Notes: generated by a model from the sequence alone, not told the origin. Positions 44,534 through 58,049 are shown, numbered from the stretch's first letter. The stretch is 64,000 nt of DNA from Artocarpus heterophyllus (GCA_025403435.1 CM046340.1:11414091-11478090); one strand, 5' to 3'. Translations and numbers: made by a program.

Positions 44534-47084
44534 CTCTACTGGTAAACCCCCGAATTTGTGCTAAAGAAGAGGAGGATGTGGAAATGTAATGTCACATAAA
44601 ATTTTCCACAAATAAAAAAAATGGGGCCACGATCAAAGGCCGAACTGCAGGAGAAACTAAGGGCAAATTTCGTCATTATATATGGTTAACAAAAAAGATG
44701 AACTTGTTGGACATGATGAAATCCACATATTTCACCAATCAATTCAGGATGCCGTGCATTTTATTGTTGATTTCGCATGTAACAAAAACACACTTTTTTA
44801 ACTGCATGTCACTTAAGATGGCCCAGCACTCGATCTAAATCTATGGCATTCATGGCGGAGGAAACAAGAACAGTAAATGAGAGAGAGAGGAAAAATTGAA
44901 CCTAATTCGAATGTGGGTCACCTCAAAGGCTCAAAGTATAAATTGGTTAAAGTTCAGTTTCAGACGCCGAGGAAAATGATCATGGAGACTTTTAATTTAA
45001 ATGTAAGTCAACATTCAAAATAAAATATCACCGTAAGGATGAAAATGTAAAAATACATCGACGGATTTTTTTAATATTATTTTATAGAATTAATATTAAT
45101 AAATATAATCCCTCGAAACAAAATTAAAATAAAGATAACTTATCATGTCAATATTATTATCAGTATTTTATGAAAAAAATAATTCCTGTACACAGAATAG
45201 TATCATAAAAATAAATTTTAGAATAGATGATTTAAATTCTAAACCTTAAAATGAAGTCAAGCATGGAATTTTCGTTAAACTACACCTGCAACCATTGGTC
45301 TTATTAAAACCATATCTTGTCATTTTTTCTAAATAAATTCCTTGGTCTTAGTCCTTGCTTGAAAGGTTCTGTTACACACACATAAGAATGATTGTTATCC
45401 TTCACATTAAACCTTTAGGCACTAATGCCTCATCAGATCTCACTACAACAAATAATATGACGATTGTAGATAGAAAAGTGATAAGGAAAAAAAAATTTAA
45501 TAACTAGATAAATATATTTGATTAATGAGCCTAACGTAACATTAGGGGGATGACATTCATGGCCCGACCTCTCTCTCTCTCTGTCTCTCTCTCGTGTTTT
45601 TTTCCTCGAACATACTTAAAATATATGACATCTTCACTGCCAAATATAATTCATGGTCTCTTCCCATATTAATTTAACTGCACCAGAAGTCATAATTATA
45701 ATAACTAAATTTATTCCTTCTTTCAACATCATGAGTCCACTAAATTAAATCTTCTCTGTTCTTGAATATCTAAAAAAGCCATATTAGTAAAAAATAAGAT
45801 GTTGTAATCGATAATTTGAATCTTGAGCTTCTTTGAAAACAAAATCATATTTTGAGGAATTTTGACTTGAGGCATATAATAATTTCATTTTGTAATCTAT
45901 TTGACAATCTAGAAAAATGATATTGCGTTAAGTGGAGATGTCATCCTGTTTAAAAACAAAAAAACAAAAAAGAGCATCCAAATGGCATAAGGAAATATAG
46001 AAAAATGCAAAATAATCAATTTTTAGCCAAAAAAAAAAAAGCAAAACAACTCAAAAAAATGAAATAAAAACAGAAAAACGACACCAAAATTAACAATTAA
46101 TCCAATTTTATGAAAAATGAAAAAAAAATATAGAAGGTTTTTCTAGAGAAGGGAAATGATTAAAACAATATAAACACACACCAAAAAAAAAAGGCAAAAG
46201 AACGATCATCATGCAACAAGTAGCGGAGAACATTTAACACACTTCCATGCAATTTTTTAGATTAATTATTGAAAGGTGACAACTAGGGATTTGTTATAGA
46301 CAAAATTATGAACAATTTGTAATTTAGGAGTATTACACATGGCGTGTGTAGAGAAAGAAAAACCTATTTTTAATTTAATTTTTATAATAAAATTTAGTTA
46401 AGTAATTAAGGCTATCATAACTGTTTTTTTTTTTCATTTTATTTGAAGGTTTTTCTAATTAGAAATATTAATTTAAGAGTAAAAAAAAAGATGTGTGAAT
46501 AGAAAATTGTGTGTGTTTATATATATATATATAACTGGAAACTAGAATATTATTTTATCTATTTATGCATTTAGTCCAGAATCAACGTCCAGCCGCATTA
46601 TTTTACCCAGGAATACGACACAGACCCACGTATCATGGAGGCTCACTCTTGTATACTTTTCTTTGCATATTTTTTTCGAGTCACGCTCTTTTGATTGGAC
46701 CAAGAAAATTCCAACATTTTGCCTTGGCTACTTTGACCCCACACGGCATCTCAATTCACAAGATTCATTTCCTTCTGCGTCATTTAATTTTTGGACAATT
46801 GCAGAGCAATTTGTAAGCTAATTCACTATTACGTGACCAAAACATTAATAATAAAAAGCGATCATAAAATTTTAGATGTGGTATAGCAAATTAGTGATTG
46901 CCCACCACAGTCACAAATTGAATAACATTTTCTTTAATTTACAGATAAATTAACTATTTTTTCTTTCCACATCGCCGGAGCCCTCTCTCCGGTAATTGGT
47001 AAAAAGTATCATGAGAAAAAGAAAGAGGAAAAAAAAACCAAAAAAACTACCCTTTAATCATATCCTAAGAGTGCACAAAAATCT
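44534..47084. other. AT-rich intergenic DNA downstream of the PADRE gene
   Basis: No gene is recognised. Frames such as 46565-46816 (+) have no known domain. A CT microsatellite lies near 45570-45592 and A-runs are common in 45950-46190. Confidence 0.5.
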
Positions 47085-47648
47085 CTATCTCAAAGAAATT
47101 GGCTCCTCTTTTATGGTCTCCAACATAGGCTTCCTGGACCTGCATGAGGCTAATCTATACTTAAATTCCGGCAAAACCTGATCAAAACCCTCATGAACTC
47201 CATCCAAACTCAACGTTGTCCCTTTAACGTCCTGATCATCGTGATCAACTGCCGCCGTCAATTCTCTCGCATTATTATTGCTGGCGCCGGAGTCCGCGGG
47301 CAAGATCCTGACCTTCCCTCCGGAAATTCTCTTAGCCGCCGAGTTCGCCGCCATGAAGAAAACCGCCAAGTCCGCGGCCGTGATGACGGAATTCACCCTC
47401 CTCATTGGGATCATGACGTAGACGTTGCCGAACTCGAGCTCCTCGTCGGCGGAGAGCGCGGAGAATCTCCGGCCGATGTGTAAAGCACCCGAGTTCGCCA
47501 AGAAGAAGTTGGGGAGCTCCAGCATGAGCTCCGCCGCCTTGACGGTCTCGCGGAACTGCCGGACCTCGCCGCCGGGGAAGATCACCCTAACCGCCTTGGA
47601 GTTCTTCATAAGAGGAGTTGCCAAAGTGCATGACACATAGTTGCCCAT
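47085..47648 (-). CDS. PADRE (DUF4228) family protein, single exon
   Basis: 187 residues starting MGNYVSCTLATPL at ATG 47648; a frame extension upstream to 47663 has only TTG and is not used. The N-terminal MGNxxSC suggests myristoylation at Gly2 and acylation at Cys7, as in many members. The PADRE signature follows: VRVIFPGGEVRQFRETVKAA, ELMLELPNFFLANSGAL and LEFGNVYVMIPMRRVNSVIT, then a variable tail ending KPMLETIKEEPISLR. PADRE proteins are plant-specific; many are induced by pathogens or abiotic stress, but biochemical activity is unknown. The coding sequence is GC-richer than its surroundings and has no break. It stands alone between transposon-rich flanks. Confidence 0.92.
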   Translation of the reverse strand: MGNYVSCTLATPLMKNSKAVRVIFPGGEVRQFRETVKAAELMLELPNFFLANSGALHIGRRFSALSADEELEFGNVYVMIPMRRVNSVITAADLAVFFMAANSAAKRISGGKVRILPADSGASNNNARELTAAVDHDDQDVKGTTLSLDGVHEGFDQVLPEFKYRLASCRSRKPMLETIKEEPISLR

Positions 47649-47799
47649 GTTAAGAAATTTCAAATTTTTGGTCTTTTGATTGACACAAAGAGAAAGTTTT
47701 TTTTTTTTTTTGGCCTTTTTTTTTTCTCGAAGAGAGGGGACAAAATATGGTATTATGGGTTTGGTGCGATTTGAGGAAAATGTGTATGGGACATAAATT

Positions 47800-47812
47800 G
47801 ATATATATAGGC
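47800..47812 (-). promoter_or_regulatory. TATA box of the PADRE gene
   Basis: Minus-strand CCTATATATATC, about 155 bp upstream of the ATG, a usual distance allowing a leader of roughly 120 bases. The leader contains a long A/T homopolymer at about 47697-47732. Confidence 0.55.
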
Positions 47813-49159
47813 AATGAGAGTAGAGTCAATGAAAGCCGGAATATTTGATACATAAAAAAAAAAGATTAAAATCATGTGCGTGTGAGGGAATTAAAAAAGA
47901 AAGTTATGGAAGTTGTGTGGTATGTAGGTATTTCACTATTTCTTTCTTTGTTTTTGTGGGGTTGGTTCGTTTGGCATTTTTTTTGTTTATTTTTGAAAAA
48001 GAAAAATGATATGGAATGCGCGTTATTTGGGTTAGGAAAAGAAATTGCATCACATGTGTTTCATGTCTGCTTGTCACGCTAATTTTAGCTGTAAATGCGT
48101 GTGGGACCCAGTTAGCGACTCCTTGCCTTTGTGTCTACTTGAAGAAACTAGAAAGTGGTATTATTTTGATTTCCCAGATGAAACTTCGGGGAAAAAGAGA
48201 GATCAATACAGTTTCGCCAACGGTTTTTGAATCTTATCATCAAATTTTTTCTGTTTCGTTGTTGCTTTCTGGTACAAGTGGGGTTTGATATCTTGACGTG
48301 TCTTCTTATGATCAACTTATTATGAGTTGTTTTTTTTAAAAAATAAAATTAAAAATAAAAAAGATCATCAATAGTGTTCTTATAATCCCGCTCAGCATTT
48401 TACAAAGAAATCTATTAGCGTGATAGGTGTAACGACAAAGGAACTTAATTTGTGCTTCTGTTCATTAGGATTTAAAGAGTCTAAATAACAATGGTCCGAA
48501 TCATATTCAACAAATCTATTAAAAAGCTTAATTACAGCTTTATTGTAGACAAAAGACACGATTTTTAAATGGTAAGAGAGAAAAATCTGATAGATCATTC
48601 TCTTATCGTCATGCTACGACTACATGTATAATTTACTATAATTAAGGTGTTTATCATGGTTTATAATTTGTCTTGAATTGTCACAATGCTTGGCCGGCTG
48701 GCGTTGCTTCCTCGTATATTTCTCCCTATGTTATAGTGACCCAAAGACTATAAAAGTTCTTATTCACATATATGTGTTCACATTCTATATCTAATAGGCT
48801 ATTAGACATTGTTTAAAGTTCCATTTGTACTACGTTCAAACGTGTTCACATTATTTTACACATTTTCAGAGTTATTTTTAGTTTGAAACCAGACCAAGAC
48901 AAGTGCCAAGAGACAACAAATCTTACATTTTTAAGTGAATATGTGCGTATGAATTCTGCAATTTAGTCCTTGACCAACGCTTCAATAACTTTAATTATCA
49001 CATAAACAACTATTCATTGCTTACTTTTTGTTAAATTTGAATGGTGGTTTATTTACCATATATTTGTTGTGATATATCTGTTTTAATTAGTGTGCTATAT
49101 CTATCTAACTTTGCTTTCTTTGAGTCTAATGTGCCCCAAAAACCAGTGCCAATTACTTA

Positions 49160-49290
49160 TAAGGTGTTTGGCTAAAACTCATTAGTTTTAACTTAAACAG
49201 TATAAAACTCTCGCATGTTATAGTGTAAAGTAAAAATATATTATAATATAAAACCCTCATATACTACAGTGTTTTCAATTTCAACTTATT
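49160..49290. repeat. MITE-like repeat copy with AGGTGTTTGGC end
   Basis: It starts AAGGTGTTTGGCTAAAACTCA and carries 'tataaaactctcgcatgttatagtg' and 'tataaaaccctcatatactacagtg'. It shares motifs with 10056-10200, 30845-30900 and 51178-51394. Confidence 0.5.
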
Positions 49291-50447
49291 ATATGCACGC
49301 ATGTAGTACTTGTGGATATATGCCCCTATTATAAAGTGGAATATATGTATATATTTCTGCAAATTCATGTTATTAGATTCACACATTTATATACAAAAAT
49401 ATGGACAAATTTATAATTTTGTCGGTGGACTTCAATCATATCATATGCCATCTCCACACAGCCATCTTATACATGTTATGTATGCCCATTCAAGACAGGT
49501 TTGAAACGAGTACGTTTAGTTTGAAATCAAATGTACGGTTATAAGGACGGGTATCTTATCCTAGAATTATTAACAATTAAAACACTACGGTCCACTTAAC
49601 AAAAAAGAAACAGTAACAGTAGTACAAAAAAATTAGTGGACATGAGTGTGTTTCTGGAACCTACGTGATTGGAATAAATTAAAACTAAAATAGTGTATTA
49701 TGTAAAAATTTTATATTATAATATATTTTTATTTTATATTATAATATTTAAAACTTTTATATTATAAAATTAAAATTAATAAATTAAAATTAAATTGTCA
49801 AATACACTCGTAATTAGTGGACATCCTTTCTTTAAGTTGCTTTATTAGCGGAAAAAAATTGATCTAAAAACTCTATTAGTTTTGACAATTTGAACAACCA
49901 ACAAATATGGTATACCCAAGTAATTATAAAAAATATGGTGCACCCGAGTAATAGTGCAATGTCTTAATCATATATATATATATATTTATATATTTACTTT
50001 TGGTCATAATATATTAGGCCAAAGTTTGCAGGGTTAGGTTTAGGATTTGATTGGCAAAAAAACTGAGTACGTTACACTTGGTCTTACCAAATTGAAGGGA
50101 GTAATTCTTAAGTATGAATTACAATGACCTAACAAATGTAGATAATAAGGACAACAATATGGGTCCGCTTTCTCTTCTAAGTTCCCGCTGTATTCTTGAT
50201 TTTCATCCTTTTTTTTTGGTTAGGTACGAAATCATTGAAAATTTAAGCATTCAAAAGTGGAAGAAAAAGGAAAACGACAAAACAAAAGGAAAAAGAACAC
50301 CGTTATAGTGTTTCACTATAGTCAAATTAAAGCAACTATTCTTGTTTGCAGATGTAGTTAATCTTCCATTAGTCACTTGCATTGGTAGGGCCAAAATTCT
50401 ATAATTTATCTGATTCGTAAAGGTTAATTTGGTGCTCTAGCATCAAG

Positions 50448-50480
<33 letters not shown>

Positions 50481-51177
50481 TAGTGGGTCATCAACGTTAG
50501 GTGGAGGTATATATATTGAACAAAATTGTTGTGCAACTAAAACTGCAAAAAATTTTAATGTCATTAACATGGATTGAAGAGATCAAGCTCAATAAAAGCC
50601 GTATAAATTGTATACTACTTGAACCGGGACTATTGTGTGCAATCTAAGATTAGAAAAGTTTATTGTGCAAGCAGTACTTAAAACGCTTCAATTTGGAAAT
50701 TTAATTTACGTGAAGATATTGAATCTGTTTAGTTAATGTTAGGACTGTCTTCATAGAATTTGTTTCCCCAATCTTATCTCCAAGATCTAGTTAGTTTTTT
50801 AAAGAATTTTATCTAAAGGTTATATAAAATAGTAATAGAATAATAGAAAGGCTAACGTGCCAAAAGTTCAAAATCCAAAACATACTCTTAAATTTATTGG
50901 TTTTATTATCAATTAAAAAGTGGTCCAGAATTTCCCTTATTACTATTCCGGATTTAATGTGTTAGGAAATGCTGGTTTTTTCTTTTGTTGAATAGTCAAT
51001 AATATCAAAAGACTAATCATAATTAGATTAGTCCCTTTACAAGGAAATCTAGTTTTTCAAGACTCATAATTGTAATAATAATATAGTGTAAGTGTCATTA
51101 GTACAAAGAATAGTAGTATTATTGATATTCGACCTTCATAAAATAAAATAAAACAAATAGAATATTTAGAAAGCATA

Positions 51178-51394
51178 GCTAGAAGTAAAACTTTTGAACT
51201 AAAAACTATAACATGTAAGAGTTTTATACTATAATTTATTTTTTAATTACTCTAACATGTGAGAATTTTTCACTATAGCAACCAAAAGTTTTGGTTAGAA
51301 CTGATCTTATCCTTTTTTGAATCACTTTAACATATGAGAGATATATATTATAATAACCCAAAGTTTTGATTAGAGGTGATTTTGGCAAACACCT
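51178..51394. repeat. MITE-like repeat copy ending TTGGCAAACACCT
   Basis: Three variants of 'actctaacatgtgagaattt(t)cactatag' occur in about 200 bp, and the right end TTGGCAAACACCT is the inverted form of the AGGTGTTTGGC start of the copy at 49160. This fits terminal inverted repeats of a small DNA transposon; the left end is unclear. Confidence 0.5.
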
Positions 51395-51719
51395 AAAAAA
51401 TTAAATATAGTTACTCACGTTTTTTTTTTCGTTTTATTTTATTTTATTTTTTTTGTGAGGAGGAAAAGCCACGATAGCTCTCATCATGTGAAACAAAACA
51501 TTCCTTTCATTGGTAACTTATCATTATTTGAGCCAATTTCTCACAAAAGCACCTTTGAAGTGCCATACAAGTCTCTCTCTCTCTCTCTCTCCCTCCCCCC
51601 CCCCCCCCTCTCTATCTCTCTGTCGTGGATAAACATTATCATAAAGAAATAATACATTTTTCATATGGTTGGTTTGTAATTTATTCAATTCCTCAAAGAC
51701 TGCAATTGCTCAGCCTAGA

Positions 51720-54700
51720 CTAAAAGGTAATGTTGGCTAGAGTCTTGAGATTAACAGGCCTGACTCGTGCCACGTTTGCCGCCCACAAGGCCTTGGAGAT
51801 GAGCTTGTACGTGTGTTCCGTTGGATGGAAGTAATCCCAGAACAAGAACTCATTGGGCTTTGCACAAATCTTGCAGCCCTCTTTCCCACATTGCAGCTCA
51901 CCTCCGAGAGTGCCGTCGCCGCAGCATGCAGTTGAAACATCCGTAAAACCTACACAACATTATGCCTTCTTTGTATTAGTAAAATACTAGAGCAATTCAT
52001 TCCCAACGAAGATCCAACGAAGCAAACAAAAGCCTTGTTCTGAAGACAACAACAAACTGAAGAAAAAAAATTATGCGAACAAAAGAGAGGACCAAGGAAA
52101 ACATCAGTCATAGATTGAACAAAAAGTTAGATAAAAATTTCAAACTTCAAATCAAAAAATAAGGAACTAAGCAAAGAAACTAAAATCACACACAAACAAA
52201 ACAAAAAGGGGAAAAAGAAAAAAAAAGCTTCACACAACGAAAGGGCCAAAGACAGAAAAGGAAAAAAAAAACAAAATTCTTTTATCCAATTCAACTTGAA
52301 CTACAGAAAAATACCAACAGATCAAAGAAAAAAAAAAGAAAAACAAAATTTCAAATGTAAGAATTGAGAAATGACAGGGAAAAAATGTACAAGGAAGCAC
52401 GCAAAAACAAAGAAAAAAGAAAAGAAACTGAGCAAAGATTACACAAACAAAATAAAAAAAAGGGAACAAGGGAAAAAAACATCCACCACACAAAGAAAGG
52501 GCCAAAAATAGAGAAGGAAAAAAATAAAATCGATTTATTCAATCCAACATGAACTATAGAGAAAAACCAACAGACCAAAAAGAAAAAAAGATGCACAAAA
52601 TTTCAAATGTAACAATTGAAAAATGACAGGGAGAAAAAAGAGAAAAAACACAAATAAAACAAAAAAAAGGAGATCTACCATAGAAGGAAGGAGACAAAAC
52701 AAAGGAAAAAAAGAGACATCAACCATCAAACGACACAACCAAAAGCGAGACAAAACATGCAACAGGGAGAATATATATGAAGGGCAGCGCACAAACAATA
52801 TAGATGAACAGCGGTGCACAAACAAAAACACGGGAGGAAGTGAAGAGAATAAATAGGCTAGACGTCAGACTTTCTTAGGCGTAAACTGACAAAAAACCCA
52901 GAACCAAGAGGAGAGCCAAAAAACAATCAAGTAAGGGCAAAAACCTAATATAACATAATAGGGGCTAAAATGTCCCAAAAGCCATCGCGAGAAGGGAAAC
53001 TAAAAAAGAAAATAAGGGCAAAATGGCAAAAGCACGTCAAAAAGGCCGCAAAGGAATGCACTGTACAATGGACAGTGATCCTTGCCTCTTCTTTGTACAT
53101 AGTAATAATGTGTCTCGTGACAAAAAGAAAGCCTCAAATTTGAAGTTACTTGTTGATGCCATGTCATGTTCCCTATGCGTGTATGAATGACATAATTAGA
53201 ATTCTTCCTGAATTTTGTCACAGAGTACCATCATGTGCTCTGAATTTATAAATATGCCTGTTTACAACTCCCAACTAAATAAAAGTGGCGACTTTAGTAC
53301 TTTTGTTTCTTTTTCTATCCATTTTTTGAATGGAAACAGACAGGAGGAGGAATATCGTCATTTTTATTAAGTTAAAGGAGTGTTATCATCATATTTGAAA
53401 TCAGCAGACAAGTTGATAATAGTGATGGAATCTAGGAAAGATTATATAATTTGTTTGTCCTATAAATGAATGGTTCTTTTTTTGTTTTTACATTTTTTTA
53501 AGGGGTGTGCAAATTCAAGCTATGAATCTTAACCGATTAAGTTAATGTTACTAATCTCAACAAACAATCAAAGCTACATGTTGCGTTCAAGTCGTACAAC
53601 CACAATGATGGAGAGAATACATCTTTAACATATACATACATATATATATATATAAAGTAAGAATAAGTTTTGCATAATACTCTTAGGACACTCGAAATTC
53701 GAAACGTTTTGTCTTTTTTTATTTATTTTCCAACTAAAATGTTTTTCTCTTTGTTTTTCAAAACATTTTTTTTTCTTTTGACTACCCGAAATATTTTTCC
53801 CTTCAAAAAAAGGTTTTTTTTTTCTTTTTTCTTTTTATTTGTTTGTTAACATGCACGCAGAGTGTGTGCTTTTCAACTAGCAGACTAAAGAAGAGCTAAT
53901 TTAAATTGATTCTTTCCTCAATTTTCTTCCCTAACTCTTATGCTTAATTTCACTCATCAGTAGTTAGTTTCCATCCATGTTTGACTTAGCAGAACTTCTC
54001 AATTTTCCTTAATTGATCTAACGGTTTAAATTTAAAGATCAAATAATTACAATTATCAATGACAAGGTAATTATTTAGAGGGTAAAGATACTTACCATAG
54101 CGCGTTGGAATAGCTCGGAATCGCTGAACAACATCATAGACTGCCCCAAAAACACCAACCGTGCCAGGGTACTTAACAGGAATGTCCTTAACCAAACTTT
54201 CCAATCCCTTGTTGTAATCTTTCACCATTTTGTTCATCTTCCCAAAACATCGGTTAGTAGGTGCACCTAAGAGGGCTCTAGCTGGGACGCAGCCGACAGG
54301 CCCTAGCGAAAACACAGCGATTCGACGAGCACCGAGCTTGTAAATCTCGTCGACGAATTTCCCTACTTCTACCAACATGGCTTGCACGTAGGCTTCTGGG
54401 GTAAGTTTTGGGGTGTCAAATGGGAGGAAGTAGTTGAAGACATCATTGGAGCCTGACTCCAAGAAGAATATGGACTTTTTGACAAGAGTTTGATCGATGT
54501 GGTTTTGCTCTACTAAGGTTTTGAATTGTTGGAGTTGGAGTTGGATTGGGGTGACTCCCTGCATAGCATGCAAAGTTAGATGCGACCACGCTTAGCTGTA
54601 GGTAAACTAGCTAACTCTTTTTTTTTTTCTTAATTGTTGAAAAAAAGTAAGCTAAATTGGGTAGTTTTCTCTTCTACATTCAGTACCTTGACACTAGAAA

Positions 54701-57700
54701 AATACATTACTGGCGTTAAACATCCAATGATGAAAAAGCTTAACTTAATAGGGGCCCAAGCCCTCGGCTGTAGGCCCAAGAACCTAATTATATACACTTT
54801 TCAATTTTATAAATTTTGTACTATTTCTTCTTCTTCTTCTTCTTCTTTTTCTCATTTAGCCTCACCGTTCTAAATTATTTTAATTACAAACAATGATCTT
54901 ATTATTAATTTTAAAAAATTATCATACTTTTCTCCCTGTTTTATGTAATTTCACCCATCTAATTCTTTATAATTTTAAATTTTAAGCAAATAGTTTTAGA
55001 AATTTCAATTATACTCTTAGTTTTTACTTTTCATTATACCTTATTATTTCATTTTTTTTCTTGTACACATAATAAAAAAATTGCAATAAGGAATTATCAT
55101 ATAATACTACTTAAGTTTATATATTTAAAGGAAAAATATATATATCTATTGACCAATACAAAACAAATACTAAGAAAAAATGTTTTAGGATTTTAAGTAT
55201 TTATTACACTATTAATTCTATTTAAAATTTTTATTTAACTCCAACCCTCCGAAACAAATTTTCTGGCTTCATCACTACAAGCATCATCACTAATTAAAGA
55301 TAGGCTTTATTCGTAAGTCCCATGATACGGGACCCATCTTTTATTAGTGGATGATACTTATACCACCGGTGTCTTATACCAATGCTATAATGCTATTGAC
55401 ACTATCTCATGTAAATATATAAAGTTACTAACCCACCAAATAAATATATGAGGTTACTTTTTCTCTGAGAAAATGGTGGTTATAATCTTGTGAAAGTTAC
55501 GTTACGGGGCATGTTTCATTCTCATGTAAATGGATAGCCTTTGTGGGCTCGGACTGGGCTAGGATTCATGCTCATAGCCTGAAAGAGCCTAGCCCGTAGG
55601 GCCCGAAACTTAACTAGACTTGCGTAAAAAAATGGGTTAATGAGACATGTGACTTTTTTTTACTTGTAAAATTAAAATATATTTGTAGTTCATAAATATT
55701 TTTTATATGTCTCAATGCATATATATAAAGACATTAATGACCATAATAATAATATTGTTAGTTTTAATTTATTTTTTAAAAATAACTACAATATACGTAT
55801 TTAAGATTTCAAACAGATTATGGCATCATTATATCTAAAAAAAATCCCCAAAATTAACGTGTTAATTGCTTAAATTCAAATTGGTATCTAAAATAACGAT
55901 TTTAAAATTCCCTAAAGAGATGAAATTTTTTTATCGACAAGTTGGATTTATCGACAAATTAGAATTAAGGTGTTGTAATTAAATTAATGACATAGTTTTA
56001 CTAACAAATTAAAATTAGAGTGTTGTAATTAAATTAATGACACAGTATTATTAAGTCTTTTTATGTGTCTTATTGGTTATATAATTGATATATCATTAAG
56101 TTATTGATACGTAATAATAACAATACGCAATGACATTCATTTCTTAAGACTTCAAGTAAATGATATTTTATTTTTTTATGATGTGTAATTAAATTAATGA
56201 TATAGTATTTATTAAGTCTTTTTGTGCATCTTATTATCATTAAGTTAATGATACGTAATGATAATAATACTTAATGACATTTATTTTATTTTTTAAGACT
56301 TCAAGTGATAATAATAATGCATCTGTGTAATATGTTAAAATAAGAAATATACATGTATATTTTTTCCCTAATTTAACTATTTGAAAAATAAGAAAATTGG
56401 TTATAAAAATTTAAATACATGATAATATTTAGTTAGAGGGTATTTTAGGGTTCTAAATATATGAAATTTTAAAAAAAGGACATATAAGTGATATTTGCAT
56501 AACGAAGATAGATATTAATTCACTCCTTACAAATGGACAGATTATTTAATTTTTACTAAAGAAATTTGTATTTTGGAAAGATCTATTATTGTGTGGGTAA
56601 GCATGGCTTGAAGCCCGTGTGTGGGACACGTCTATGATCTATGATTATATTCAATCACTTTGATTCCTCTATTCAGTTTTGGGACCCAAAAGAAAGTTTC
56701 TAATTAAGTTCTGCCCATATTTTTACATATATCGACCTTAAAGCCATGTATTAGCAGGTTTTAGAAACTTAAAACTAGAAACCGGATCTTAAAGTAACAT
56801 AGGAAAATAGAGGACACTTGATAGAGCTCACAGCTTGGAGATGTTTATCATACTACTAGGATCAAATCGCTTGCTTGGCATTTGGCTAAAGTGAACTCCA
56901 CTGAAGTGAATCAGAAAACTTATAGCTTGTTTAGGATGGTTCAAACTAAAAATTGCTAGTTCAAACTAATTTTGGTATAACATTTCTCTCAAAGAATTTA
57001 AATTGTTAAAGAGTTTTATCTTTGCAACATTGGTTCGAACTATGTTTTCAATCTAGCTATATATGATCCATCTAACTTAGCTAATTCAATAAGACCCCTG
57101 GATGATTTGTCATTGAACTTGAGGTTGCATATTATTATTGCTTTAAAATATTTTAGCAAAGATAAAAACACTTGGTAAATTACCTGGCTGAATTAGTATT
57201 GTTTTGCCCAGAAACTAAAACAAGATCTTGCACCTCAAGTAACTAGGACTAGCTAGCTCTTTTTTTTGAGGACCCCTCTAAAGTCCAATCCAAGCACAAG
57301 CTTTTTCTTACCAAATCCTTGTTTGTATCCTGCAAAACACCACTGCCTGCACTTGCAAAGTTGATGCCATTGGAGGGATAGGCCTTCCAACTCCCATTTG
57401 AAACCGCAATCTGTGCCTCAAGGAAGGGTTTTTGAACGTTAATGCCGATGAATTGCGCTACCCAAGTCACATCAACCAAAGAATCACAATAAACATAACA
57501 CAGAGCAAAAAACAAAATCAAAAAGTTATAATCAAATGAGTTGTGAAAAAAATACCAAGCAAAGGGTCAAAGAGTAATACTCACAAATGAAATCGGAAAC
57601 CGTTCTTCCATTAGTAAACCTCCCTGTGGGGCGGTGGAAGAAACTCGATCCATAGGGAGGGAAGTCAGCCTGAGCCGTGCAGTTCTTGTTGAAGTGGTTG

Positions 57701-57828
57701 TTTCCGGCGTCCAAAATCGAATCCCCGAAGCTAAAGATCGCCCGCGCAAGATTGCAAGTAGATGCCAAACCAAATGAAAATGGTGAATTAGCAACCAGCA
57801 TGATAACAACAAGAATTAGCTTCTCCAT
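51720..57828 (-). CDS. GDSL esterase/lipase, GLIP6-like (4 exons)
   Basis: Exons on the minus strand: 57585-57828, 57312-57457, 54096-54558 and 51720-51949; all junctions are GT/AG with matching phase, giving 360 residues, the normal family length. Residues 1-22 (MEKLILVVIMLVANSPFSFG and two more) form a signal peptide, implying secretion. Block I is FSFGDSILDAGNN with nucleophile Ser37; block II GINFASAGSG; block III FLESGSNDVF with Asn168; block V WDYFHPTEH with Asp323 and His326. All catalytic residues of the SGNH hydrolase family are present. A Cys-rich stretch (TACCGDGTLGG to CGKEGCKIC) is typical of plant members. Sequence feel is closest to Arabidopsis GLIP6-type proteins; the substrate is unknown. 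Introns 2 (2.75 kb) and 3 (2.15 kb) are swollen by repeats. Confidence 0.92.
52020..53050. repeat. purine-rich, partly tandem block in GDSL intron 3
   Basis: For about 1 kb the plus strand is almost entirely A and G with few T. Two units about 257 bp apart align (from 52242 and 52499, both with 'gggccaaa' followed by 'aatccaac(a)t(t)gaact'), so part of the block is a tandem duplication. Long antisense frames here are poly-Phe artefacts. On the gene's sense strand it is a polypyrimidine tract. Confidence 0.75.
54826..54847 (+). repeat. TTC microsatellite in GDSL intron 2
   Basis: About seven TTC units. No coding role. Confidence 0.85.
55975..56330. repeat. tandem duplication in GDSL intron 2
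   Basis: Units beginning 'taattaaattaatga(c/t)a(c/t)agtatt' and containing 'aagtcttttt(a/g)tg' and 'gttaatgatacgtaat' recur about 165 bp apart, with a partial first unit at 55977. It is AT-rich, non-coding and part of the reason this intron is long. Confidence 0.65.
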
Positions 57829-57904
57829 TTTGTATTAAAAATATATATTGAGAGCCCTACGTCTAATTAGACTTGGTATGGACAAAACATAGGCAAGGGA
57901 AAAC

Positions 57905-58047
57905 GTTATATATATATATATATGTGCATAGAAGGAAGGGTGACGAGAAAAAAGTACGTCATGACAAAACTAATGCAACAGAATGCAGGAGCTTGGTGCA
58001 TTAAGAGCATGCTTTATCTTGCTTGATCACCTTTATCTATATATAGG
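57905..58047 (-). promoter_or_regulatory. candidate TATA boxes of the GDSL gene
   Basis: Two candidates lie upstream of the ATG at 57828: a TA-repeat at about 57907-57923, and CCTATATATAG (minus strand) at about 58037-58047. The second has a better TATA context; the choice needs a mapped transcript start. Confidence 0.4.
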
Positions 58048-58049
58048 AG

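Larger units (their letters stand above)
47850..51719. other. intergenic DNA between the PADRE and GDSL genes
   Basis: No gene is recognised. It holds two MITE-like repeats (separate entries), TA microsatellites (for example 50450-50478), a CT tract near 51571-51591 and a C14 run near 51595-51608. The short open frames at 47876-48288 and 50114-50308 are not supported. Confidence 0.5.

Noticed and set aside
46565..46816. 83-codon plus-strand frame in intergenic DNA
   Set aside because: No recognisable motif, homologue or splice partner.
47193..47640. Two plus-strand frames opposite the PADRE gene
   Set aside because: Shadow frames of a GC-rich coding sequence.
52230..52831. Several Phe-rich frames on the minus strand resembling membrane proteins
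   Set aside because: They are translations of a low-complexity purine tract within a GDSL intron, with no conserved domain.
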